Position numbers and translations under genes: made by a program. Of a stretch of 64,000 nucleotides of DNA, positions 21,581-33,273 are shown piece by piece; the first letter of the stretch is position 1; each line of letters starts with the position of its first letter. This stretch comes from Zingiber officinale (taxonomy: Eukaryota > Streptophyta > Magnoliopsida > Zingiberales > Zingiberaceae). A model generated the notes under the pieces. The model was not told where the DNA came from, made no database searches, and worked only from the letters and a program-made list of their open reading frames with translations. The stretch is from the NCBI RefSeq assembly GCF_018446385.1, contig NC_056002.1, forward strand, positions 34,582,063-34,646,062, in the 5' to 3' direction.

Positions 21581-24500
21581 GCCCGACCTCGGGCTGGGTC
21601 TGGTCCAGATTCGATCCAGATTCGTAATTGGATTAATAGATCAGTTGCCTGTTGATCTGGTTCATCGGGTCGAACCAGAATCATCTCGGTAAGTTGTCGG
21701 GCCAGTTCCAGTTATTTTGGTGCAAAACCGGTAGACCGCCGATTAATCGCCGGTTCGGCCTGCCAGTTCAACCATTTTATTTTATTTTATTTTTAAACGA
21801 CTTGAACCGCCGGTTAACCGATAGTTCCTAGCCATTGGAACCATTAGTTAACCGGCAGTTCTTAACCGTTGGGGGAGGATGAGGTTTTTTGGATATTTTT
21901 TTCAACGGTTAGAATCATTTGACCGTTTTTTGATCAATGACAATAATTTAGTATCTGTTACTATCAAAACTCTATAAATAGAGAGCTCATTTCATCATTT
22001 TCATACGCATCTTCTCTACTCTTAATCTCAATTTCCTATTCTCTACACGCTTTCGTTTCCAATTTTCAATTACAATGGAAGGAGGCCGCGGAGGTGCATC
22101 ATCTCGAGCTCGGAAGGGAAAGGAAATAATGAATCCGCGGGAGGAGGACCCCAACATTCAATCCACCGATGATGAGATCGAACATCTTCTGAATTTGACA
22201 CTCGAAACATAAGGAAGTACCGATGCAATTACTTTTAAGGTTCGGGAACTTCCTCCTCTAAAGTCTTCTATTTTCACTAAACATTTTGAGAAAGTCACTC
22301 TTCCGTCGGGAGAAATGCGCGTAAAATGTAAACACTGCAATGCTTCCTACAAATTCTAAGCCGGCGGTGACTATGGGTTGTTGAAACGACATATAGAAAC
22401 GAAGCACCTGACAGAATATGGGCTCGACCGTTCTTAATATAATTATTAAGATTTTCTTCAACTAGCGGTAGTATCGATTCCGGTTTATTTTTATATTCAG
22501 ATAATAAATTAAGACAATCATTAACTAAATTTATTTCTGTAAAACATCTTTCTTTTAATTTTGGATCTAAATGCACATTTGAAGATTTTTGTAAAAAATC
22601 TCTTAATCCATGTGCTAACTTATTCCTAGAACTGCACTTACTCGTACAATTAAAAAATTAGTAAAATAAGGAAAAAGAAATTTAATTGATGAATTTAGTA
22701 AATTAGATAATAAAGTTTCTTTATGTTCTGATATTTGGAGTGATCATTGGCAAACACATTCGAATATGAGTGTAACTTACCATTGGATCGATAACTCTTG
22801 GAACCTCCAAAAAAGATTATTAGTTTATAGAGTTTTTTGATGAATCACATAATGCTCATAAAATCACAAAATTATTATGTTTAAGTTTAGAAGAATATGA
22901 CTTAACTTATAAAATATTTTCAATATTATTAGATAATGCTAGTTCCAATACTGCTTGTATATATGATCTAAAATTTGTTTGTCAACCTATTATTGGCGGG
23001 TTATTTTTTCATATTCGTTGCGTATGCCATGTTTTAAATTTATGTGTTCAAGATGGATTAAAAATTTTAGAAAGTTATATTAAATCAATTAGAATTAGAA
23101 TTTCTTATTTATGATCTCATCCATCTATAATGAAACAATGAGGTAGATTTTGTAAACCTAAAAAATTTTCACGTGATGTATCAATATGTTGGAATTCAAT
23201 ATACCAATTATTACAAGATTCATTTGAATATAAAGAATTATTATGTTTATTTTTTAAACAAAATACTAATACTAATACTAATATATATTTATTTTCATAA
23301 CAATAAAATATTTGTAGTAGTATTTGTGAAATTTTAAAAGTATTTAATGATGCAACCAAATAACTTTTTGGTGTTTATTAATTATTCCACTGCTAAATTA
23401 GTTTTAGAAAATTTTTCTAATATAGTATTAATTTTAAATGAATATCTTACTATTTTATTAAAAATCTTCCCCCTTTACTAACTAATTTTGGTGAAGCCTA
23501 AAATGAATTTACATTACTGTCCTTTTTTCTATTCACACTAAAAATAATTCAAAGGTTTATTAGTAATTTTCTTTGGTTATTTTATATAAAAAATATAGTT
23601 CTCTTTAGTCCCACATCTTAGAATTGACAACACTATGATCAAAAAGCTTCTATAAATATTTTAGGCCGACGATGTTAAAAAATATACTTTTCTTAGTTTC
23701 TTTTATTAAGATAAGTATAATATTAAATTAAAATAATTTTTTGCATAGGGAAACCCATTAATAGTTTATTGCTGGGATTCTCTAACGTGACACTAGAAAA
23801 TCCAAACAATTCGGATTTTCAAAGACCCAAATAATTTATATATTATTATATTACACACGCAACGCGTGTGTACGATCACACTAGTATTAATAATGAATCT
23901 TTATCTCCTTGCATCTTAGCTATAGAAACTAAATGGGAAAAATATTTTTATTTTATTCTTTAAATTTATTTAATTGCATTTGTTTTAGATTCTAGATTTA
24001 AATTAAAAGTTTTACTAGAAATGTTAACTTTATATTATGATGCATTAATTCCAATTAAAGATTATTCTTCTCCTGATCCAATAAATATTATATATAATGT
24101 TAGAATTTAGTTATTTATATGATATTTATAATCAATATTATGTAAAATATGGAACACAAATTAATATTTCTGAAATACAACAAATTACTAGTAGTAATTT
24201 AAAACTTACAAAAACATAACTTTCCTGGCCTCTCCGTGATCTTAAAGTAGTAGTCACAGAAGGCTCAAAACTCTTCTGGCCTCTCCGTGATCGCCAAAGA
24301 AATTTTAGCTTGTCCAGTGTCAACTGTTGCTGTGGAGCAGACGTTCAGTGCCGGCAACAACATATTAGATGAATGACGATCAACTTTGTCTCCCGACTCA
24401 TTGGAAGCCCAAGCATTACTGGACGATTGGACCAGAGCGAAGAAAAGAATCCAAGAAATGCAACTTTCAGATGACGAAGTTGAAGATTTTGATATTGAAG

Positions 24501-24826
24501 GAACAAATACGACAGGAACGAGAAATGCAAGTGAGTGACAATGTAAAAGAATAAAAATATAAAAGAATTACGTGGACTTTAATTCCCCTAAGGAGATACA
24601 CAGACAACTTAAATAAGTGTAAACCCTTTTTTCAATAAATTTTAATTTTTAATTTTTTTAACATAATAATCTTGAACCATGGCGAACCGTGACAAACCGT
24701 GAACCAGCGGTTCTGAATCGTGAACCGTAATTGTCTTGAGTGGTTAAGGTTAAGGGTCGACCTACTTGGAATCGTCGAACCAACGGTTCTGAACCGTCGA
24801 ACTGTCGATTCTGAATCATGGTCAGG
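21581..24826 (+). mobile_element. Broken hAT DNA transposon
   Basis: The left part has subterminal motifs (CCGCCGGTTAACCG and relatives); the right part has matching ones (GAACCAGCGGTTCTGAA). Proposed ends are 21581 and 24826, flanked by imperfect 8-bp repeats TGCACACA/TCTACACA; the inverted ends (CCCGACC/CCTGACC) are short. On the plus strand lie a BED zinc finger (about 22319-22420: CKHCNASYKF, a stop codon, then AGGDYGLLKRHIETKH), a catalytic-core piece (about 22700-22790: SLCSDIWSDHWQTHSNMSV) and the C-terminal dimerisation region (about 24305-24420: CPVSTVAVEQTFSAGNNILD, a stop, then SLEAQALLDDW). Several stops and frameshifts show it is dead. A probable Helitron interrupts it at 23465-23884. 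Confidence 0.7.
23465..23884 (+). mobile_element. Probable small non-autonomous Helitron inside the hAT relic
   Basis: The right end has the canonical Helitron signature: an 8-bp hairpin (ACACACGC...GCGTGTGT, about 23852-23871), a nine-base spacer and terminal CTAG (23881-23884) followed by T. It sits between transposase-derived stretches (before: ENFSNIVLILNEYLTIL; after: NESLSPCILAIETKWEKYF). The left end (TC at 23465 after A) is chosen only because the hAT homology stops near there. Confidence 0.5.
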
Positions 24827-24957
24827 TCTACACACGGTCGCCTCATAAATGTCACTTTCTTTCTGATCGGCCAGATACGTAGCTACTTGGAGGTAGATCG
24901 ACTCTTATTGGTATTTTCCCAGTGTGGGGGATTTCAACAACATCATTTGTCAGCCGA

Positions 24958-25491
24958 TCAGGAAAGTGGGCCGATCAGGAAGTTGGATGAAGAAGTATTG
25001 ATCCTTCTACCCCTTATTAGATGTAGGTATATTTTTAAAATAAACAGTGTCCACTCTGACTTGAAAAAGGAAGGTGTCCAACTCAAGTAGTCTTGGGTAG
25101 AAAAAATAGTAGAAAATGAGGGGCAAAAGAGGAATTTGTACACATGGAACAGTATTACAACCCCGCATAGTAATCTAAATGAATTAGGAATCAACTGTTG
25201 CAAGGGAATGTGTACATACCTACAGACTTCAAAAAAGAAGAGATGAATAGGAAATTACAGATCGACATATAATTAGTTTATGAAGAAAGGAAGAAAGTCA
25301 TTTAGAGGCGTATGAGGACGAACATAGGCAGAAGGGATTGCGATTTGATAGTCGTCGGGAATGTGATAGGTCATCTTCATTTGATCGACCTCGTCACCGT
25401 TGAAATTGGACTCGGTTGAGGTATACCATAGCCTAGGGATAATCAGGGGTGGAGAAGGAGAATGCGCCATGAGACATAAGATGGAAATCAA
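24958..25491 (-). pseudogene. Diverged fragment of the Tat antisense accessory gene
   Basis: Two minus-strand pieces match the gene at 1968: one with LWYTSTESNFNGDEVDQMK and YHIPDDYQIAIPS, the other with QLIPNSFRLLCGVVILF. They are in the order expected and the remnant is broken. The conserved spots (WYT.xES, IPDD, PNSFRLL.GV) are shared with the first copy, which argues that the accessory gene was under protein-level constraint in the family. Confidence 0.6.
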
Positions 25492-26082
25492 AGATCGAAA
25501 GGGAGAAAGACAAAAGAACTTACTGGAGAAATATCGTCATTGAGGAGTAGAGGGCAAGAAGCAGTGGAGACGAAGACGAGAGCGAAGGATACTATAAGGC
25601 AAAGGAAGAAATTAAGGGTTTAAAAACCCTATTGGCAATTGCCCCGAGCCATCCAGTCAAGGGGTTTGGAAAATGGGGCTTAATTTTGGCCGTTAAATTC
25701 AAAAAGGCATCTGTCACATCAGATCCTAACAGTCACCTGTCGGCGGCAAAGGATCGTGACACGTGGCATTCAACCACAGGTGACATTAATAAGGAATGGA
25801 AGCATATGATTAAAAAACATGGTTGGTGTGCTTTACATTAATGGTCAAGCATTTGAACAATTTCCAAGAAATTATTGTGACATTAGTAGTAGTTATAAAA
25901 AGCACTGAGCGGGGCAGTCGCTTGAAAAAGAGGTTAAAAGAAGTTAATAAACGGCTAAGTGTCATCTACGACGGATCCAAGTGACATCAACCTCAGAGTA
26001 TGAGTGGCCACTCGAGAAGTAAGCCAGATAAAGGCTAATAAGGATAAGAAACAACTAAGTGTTGTTCATATCGAGTCCAAGC

Positions 26083-28758
26083 TGTTGGTTGCTACTCGGA
26101 AAACCTAGAGGTTCCACTGTACAAAAATTTTGTACAAAGGTCTGAACCTTTTCCTAGCTATCATGTGTTCTTTTAAATTAAATTTTGGATCGCCTGCGGA
26201 ACTTAACACGTTTGATCCAAAACTTAATCTATTTGTTCTTTTAGGTTTTGACTTGGATCTCCTGCGGAACTTAACACGTTCGACCCAAATCACCTTAAGT
26301 TATTAATTCCATTAAATATTAATTTCCATAATTGATTCCCAGTACTGACGTGGCGAGGCACACGACCTTCTTGGATATGGGAGCAACCACCACCGACTAG
26401 ACAAAACCTTTTATAGAAATCTAATATTTAATTTCCTAAAATAACTTTAGGTTAACCAAAAAGAACAATCAAATCACAAGGAAAAATAAAATAAAAGAAC
26501 ACAACTTCGAAAAGCATATTCGAAATACTAGAATCGTAAGCCTCTTGTATTTGGTATTATTTCCATAAATAACTAGCTTGATGCGGAAAGAAAAATTACT
26601 AGTTATACCTTTTAGAAAGACCTCTTGATCTTCTACCGTATTCCTCTTCTAACCTCGGACGTTGTGTGGGCAACGATCTTCCGAGATGAGAACCACCAAG
26701 TACCTTCTTCTTCCTTGCAAGTTTCGGCCATCAAAACATCTTCTAGGATGAAGAGGTTCGGCCACCACCACCATGCTCCAAGGGATGCTAGAAACGAGGC
26801 TTGCTTTCTCTCCTTCTTCTCCTTCCTTGATCCGGCCACTAACAAAAGCTCCATCAAGAGATAAGTTTCTGTCAACAAGAGGAGAGGAGAGAAATAGGGC
26901 CGGCCACACCAAAGAAGAAAAGAGAGGAAGAAAAAGAATAGAGTTGTTCACCATGAAGCCTCCTCTATCCCCTCTTTTATAATCCTTGGTCTTGGCAAAT
27001 AAGGAAAAATTAATAAAACCTTCCTTAATTCTTTTGCCATGAAAAAGAAAAATTAATTAATTAAAAATTAATTTCCTTTTTCCAACTTATTTGGCCGGCC
27101 ACCTACAATCCACAAATCAAGGAAAGTTTTAGCAAAAATTAAAACCTCCTAATTTGTTTCTAGAAATTTATAAAAATTTCTCTAATAATTTTATCCCTTC
27201 ATGATTGGTTAATAAAAAGGAAATTTTATAAATTAAAATTTTCTTTTAAACATGTGGATAAAAAGAAAGTTATCTCTAAAAATTAAAATCTCTTTTAATC
27301 TACAAATAAGGAAAGATATCAAATCTTTTCTTAATCTTTTGTAGAAACTTATAAAAGAGAATATTTAATTTTAAACTCTCTTTTAAATCATGAACATGAT
27401 TAAAAAGGAAAGTTTTCTTAAAATTTAAAATCCACCTTTAATCAACAAATAAGGAAAGATTTCAAATTTTAAACTCTCTTTTAAACATGTAGATGATTTA
27501 CAAATAATGAAAGTTTTTACCAAAAATTAAAACCATCCTTTTAAACTACAAATAAGGAAAGAGATTAATCTCTTCTCTTAATCTTTTGTAGAAAGTTATA
27601 AAAGGAAATTTTTAATTTTTAAACTTTCTTTTAAAATCATGATATCCACATAAGAAATAATTTTAATAAAAATCCTTTTTAATATTCTAGTGGCCGGCCA
27701 CCTAAGCTTGGGACCCAAGCTTTGGCCGACCACCTACATGGCTCATCCATTTGGTCTTGGCCGGCCCTAGCTTGGGTTCCAAGCTAGCTTGGCCGGCCCC
27801 ATTGGATGGGTAAGAAGGTGGGTATGCGGTGGGTATAAATCTCTATATACTAGAGGCTACGATAGGGACCGAGAGGAGGAATTGGTTTTGGTCTCCCGAT
27901 GAAATTAAGCATCCCGTGTTCGCCCCGAACACACAACTTAATTTCATCAATAATAATTCATTCCACTAAAGAACTATTATTGAACTACCGCACCAATCCC
28001 AAATTACATTTTGGGCTCCTTCTTATTATGAGTGTGTTAGTCTCCCTGTGTTTAAGATAACAAATGTCCACTAATTAAGTAAGTTACTGACAACTCATTT
28101 AATTAATATCTAGCTCCAAGAGTAGTACCACTCAACTTCATCATCATGTCGGACTAAGTCCACCTGCAGGGTTTAACATGACAATCCTTATGAGCTCCTC
28201 TTGGGGACATTCTCAACCTAGATCACTAGGACACAGTTTCCTTCTATAATCAACAACACACACTATAAATGATATTATTTTCCAACTTATCGGGCTTATT
28301 GATTCATCGAACTAAATCTCACCCATTGATAAATTAAAGAAATAAATATCAAATATATGTGCTTGTTATTATATTAGGATTAAGAGCACACACTTCCATA
28401 ATAACTGAGGTCTTTGTTTCTTTATAAAATCAGTATAAAAGAAACGACCTCTAATGGTCCTACTCAATACACTCTAAGTGTACTAGTGTAATTATATAGT
28501 TAAGATAAACTAATACCTAATTACACTACGACCTTCCAATGGTTTGTTCCTTTCCATTATAGTCGTGAGCTACTGTTTATAATTTATAAGGTACTGATAA
28601 CATGATCCTCTGTGTGTGACACCACACACCATGTTATCTACAATATAAATTAATTGAACAACTACATTTATCATAAATGTAGACATTTGACCAATGTGAT
28701 TCTTATTTCTAGATAAATGTTTATACCAAAAGCTAGGCTTTTAGTATACACTCTAACA
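26083..28758 (-). repeat. 3' LTR of the Copia element (left copy)
   Basis: 2676 bp, TGTTGG at left and CTAACA at right. It contains ATAAGGAAAG and TTTTAAAC words repeated irregularly through 27000-27660, and GGCCGGCC sites near 26900, 27090, 27700 and 27760-27800. Open frames at 26105-26982 are duplicated in the other LTR and are not host genes. Confidence 0.9.
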
Positions 28759-31700
28759 ATCTCCCACTTATACTAAAAGACTAAGCTGCCATATCTGCTG
28801 CCATACATCTAATTTCCAACCCTTTAACATGTCCATCAAAAGCTCTCGCCTTAAGGACCTTAGTGAAAAGATCTATAGGTCATCATCTGATGCATTCTAG
28901 GCAGCAACAACTTCTCCTCGTTTATACGATTTCTCGTATTGGGTGGTACTTGCGCTCTATTGTGTTTACTTGCCTTATAGACTTATGGTTTCTTCGAGTT
29001 TGCTACTGCACCAACATTATTACAATAAATTGTAATAATCTTTGGACAAACCAGAAATCATATCTAAGTCTATCTTGAGGTTATTGAGTCATTCAGCTTT
29101 TATGGCTACCTCAGAGGCTTGCCATATACTAAGCTTCTATGGTGGAGTCCAGAAAAACACCTATGTTTATCACTCTTCCATAGTTATGACTTTACCTCCT
29201 AAAGTAAACACAAAACCCCGAGGTTGACTTATTATTGTCCCTATCCGATTGGAAGTCAAAATCCATGCAACCCACAAGGACCAAATTAACTGCCTTGTAA
29301 GCTAGCATATATTCTCTAGTGCCTCTAAGGTACTTTAATATATGCTTTACTGCAGTCCAATGTCCTTGTCTAGGGTTACTTTGATATCTGCTAACTATGC
29401 CCTTGGCAAAACAGATTTCTGATCTCGTGCATAGCATACATTAGGTTATCTAACTGCCGAAGCATAAAGAACTGCCTATATGTCCTCAATCTCCTTTGAT
29501 GTCATCGGAGACATCTCTTTAGATAAAGACACTCCATCCTTAAAAGGTAAGAAACCTTTCTAGGAGTTTTGCATGCTTAAAACGAGCAAGGATTTTTCCG
29601 ATGTATCAAGCTTGGGATAAGTAAAATATTCTCTTCTTGCGATTCCTTATTACTTTGATCTCAAGAATATATACATTCTCCCAAGTCCTTTATATCAAAT
29701 TATTTGGACAACCATACCCTTACTTCTGACAACATTTTGATATTGTTTCCAACTACCAAAAATGTTATCTACGTATAGTACAAGAAATACCACCACGCTT
29801 CCATCACACCTTTTGTATACACAAGACTTATCCGGTTACTAAATCCATAGATCTGGATTACTTTGATAAGCCGGATGTTCCAAGACCTTGAAGCTTTGCC
29901 TCAGTCCATAGACTGATTGAGCTTGCACACAAGATGCTCTTAGCCCTTTGTAATGAACCCTTCTGGTTGCTTTATATGGATGCTTTCTTCAAGACTTCCA
30001 TTAAGGAATGCTGTCTTGACATCCACTTGCCAAATAGATAAAAGAATCCGGATAGACTTAAGCATGGCTACCAGTGAAAAAAGTTTTCTTTTTCATCAAG
30101 CCTTGCTTTGAAGATTTCTACCTTCCTATCTATCCTTCTTTTCCTATTATAGACCTTTTACACCCAAAGGCTTTTACACCACTTGGTGGTTTTACAAGTT
30201 TCCAGATTAGAATACATATATTCTAATTCTATTATTCATTACTCTTTGCCAAGATGCTGCATATTTATCTTGGAGTGCATCGTCATATATCCGGAGATCA
30301 GGTTCATGTCCTTCAGGGATCGAGTCCAAAAACTCTCCCAAAACATGAATCTTTTAAGGTTGCTTTACAACCCTCCCACTACGACAAGGCATTTTCTGCA
30401 ATTGTGTATCATTTGTGATACGTGTTGCAGTTTTTCTTGTGGTATCTCATCTTGTACAGTTGGTACTAGATTAGACATGTCTTTTATTATTTCCTTAAGA
30501 ACAAATTTACTTATGAGCACGTGGTTCATTATATAGTCCTTTTCCTAAAAACAATCATTGATGTTAACAATGACCTTCTGATTTTTAAGACTATAAACCT
30601 ACTTTTGTTTATCTAGGATAACTTACAAACAAGTGAACTCCTATCCAACTTATCATTATCTCTCATATGTGCTGGATTACCCGAATCCGAATATGCTTAA
30701 AAATAGGTTTACGCCTATTCAGCAACTCTATATGAGTAGAGAATTATGACTTTGGAAGGTACTACGTTCACTTCCGTTTCCAGAGCATATCCTTAAAACA
30801 AATTTGGTAATTTTCTGAATAACTCATCATCTATCTAATTATTCCATAAGAGTCCTATACCTTCTTTCTACCACACCATTCTGTTGGGGTGTACCAGATG
30901 CAGTTAGTTGGGATTGAAATCCAACTTCTGATAAGTGACTCCTAAATTCTCCCAAGAGGTACTTGCCACTACAATCTTACCATAGTAGCTTTTACTTTAA
31001 CATTTCTCCGCATCAGCCTTGTACTCTTTGAACTAATCAAAGTACTTAGTCTTGCGGCACATTAAGTAAATTTATTTGTATCTTGAATAGTTGTCTATAA
31101 AATAGACAAAATATTCAATACTACCTCTTGTCTGGATAGTCATAGAATCACACAAATCAGAATGAACCAATTTCAACATATCTTTGACTCCATACCCCTT
31201 GGACTTAAAAGCTTCTTGGTTATTTTCCTTCTAAGTAAGACTCACAGGTTGGAAAGATTTCCACTACCAATGAACCCAAAAGTTCATCAGCTACCAATGA
31301 ATCCTACTCAAGTATAACCTAGCTTTTAGATGCCAAAGATATAATTGGTTCTTTTCTGAAGGTTGCTTTCTCTTAAAATTAGAAGATGTGTTACTAATTT
31401 CCATTTGTTGTATCGTGGGAGTTATTGGATTATAAATTGTCAACCATCATACCAGAATAGATAACTTCCCTATTTTTCTTGATAACAACTTTGTTATCAA
31501 AATAGACACAATATCTATAATAGTTTAGAAATTGAATCAGGTTCTTTCTAAACTTGGTACGTAAAGATAATTACTTAAAATCCATATTTTATTCTTATCA
31601 AAGGATAAACATCTCCCACTGCAACAGCTACCACTTTTATAGTAGTGCTCATGTGGACGGTGATTTACCTTTCATTTAGTTGTTGGGTTTCCTGGAACCC

Positions 31701-33273
31701 TGAATTGCAGACATGATTAATGGCATCTTGTATCTACACTCCAGGTTCTGGTAGATAACACCACTAGACATGTTTCAACTAATGAATTAAATACACCTAA
31801 ATTGTTCTTAGTTCTAAGAAGACAGTCTACCTTAATGTCCAAGTCCTATTTCCAATCATTTCAATTGGGACTACTAAGTCTTTTCCTATAGTATGACTAC
31901 TAAGGATTGACAAACATCCTAAGAATCACAAAAATATTTGGTCAAGATCAACTCCTTAAAATCTCCATGAATTTTGTATATACAAAATCGAAGAGGAGAT
32001 TTTATTCATTAATTTTATTATCTCGTCAACTTTATTTTATGACGAATAAAATTAATAGTTGATCTGTCTTTGATCAAATATTTGGTCAAAACTCTTTGAA
32101 TTTAAAATAACATTGATTCCTCAAACAATATTATTTAAATTCACCAACACCTCAAACACCGTGAATTTTGCATGCCACGTTAGTGTGGACGTATACAAAA
32201 TTTAAACATTTGTAAGAGGAGGGTTTTACCCATTAATTATCTTGTCAATAAATCTTTATGACAAATAAAATTACCTCAAACACCGTGAATTTTGTATGCC
32301 ACGTTAGTGTGGACGTATACAAAATCAAACATTTGTAAGAGGGTTTTAATTTTATTATCTTGTCAACCTATTTATTTGACAAATTAATAGTTGGTTTTCT
32401 TTGATCACACAAATAATAGCAATGACTCCGATGGGAGGATACTATTAGACGTGCCTAAGTGTATACCATTACTTGACACTAAGTCCATTAATAAGATTAT
32501 GCCCTTTGGGGAAGATCACACGCTCTTAATTAACTTCCTATAGTCATCCAAAATTGGAAGTCTGTTCTAGTGATCCACAAACAAGCTCATCCGTTATGGA
32601 GGAAGGCACTCAGAGCCAACGCGCAAGCTTGTTTGCATCACTTACAAACCAGTAATGGAGACCATGGGATTTAAAAATCCCTCTCTCACTTAGTTATTTA
32701 TAAACGAGGAATTTTTAACTATACTAGTCTATGTATACTAACATACACACACAACACAATATAAAAGCAATAAATAGAAAATCTAATTTTCAACTATTAT
32801 GGCTTTTATCTATTGCTGTCCTCCGTGTGTCACTAACCCTAGCTGCTGCCATCTTTGGCCACTGCCACCGGGTCTAGTTGTCGCATCCATCTTGCTCCTT
32901 GTTCCGCTGCGCCTCTGGTCCTCAAAAAGTTCCACGCCTTGCAAGACTCGATCCGCGACATAAATAGAATTTTACATTTTTCGATCCTATATTCCTCGAA
33001 GGAATGTACATATATCTAGATCAAAAAATAAAATCCTAATAAAACTAAATACAGCTCCTGCTGTATTTTAATACAATCATGCAAACACATATAAATGCCC
33101 TTGACATGTCCAAGGGTCCAATCACACACATAAAACTATAAGCCATAATAGTTGGATCCTGCATCCACAAAGTTAGCACATCCTACTATTATCCTGCCTA
33201 AATTATGTATGACATGTGCATAATTAAACTAATACCAAATACACAAAGGCAAAACCCTAGCTCTGATACCAAT
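28759..33273 (-). pseudogene. Decayed gag-pol interior of the Copia element
   Basis: RNase H and reverse-transcriptase traces are recognisable on the minus strand. The rest, including the gag side near 32800-33270, no longer reads as protein over any useful length. It is broken many times. Confidence 0.7.

Noticed and set aside
26105-26982. Open frames of 60-101 codons, repeated at 33296-34173
   Set aside because: They are duplicated because they sit in the two LTRs of one Copia element; none has a known domain.
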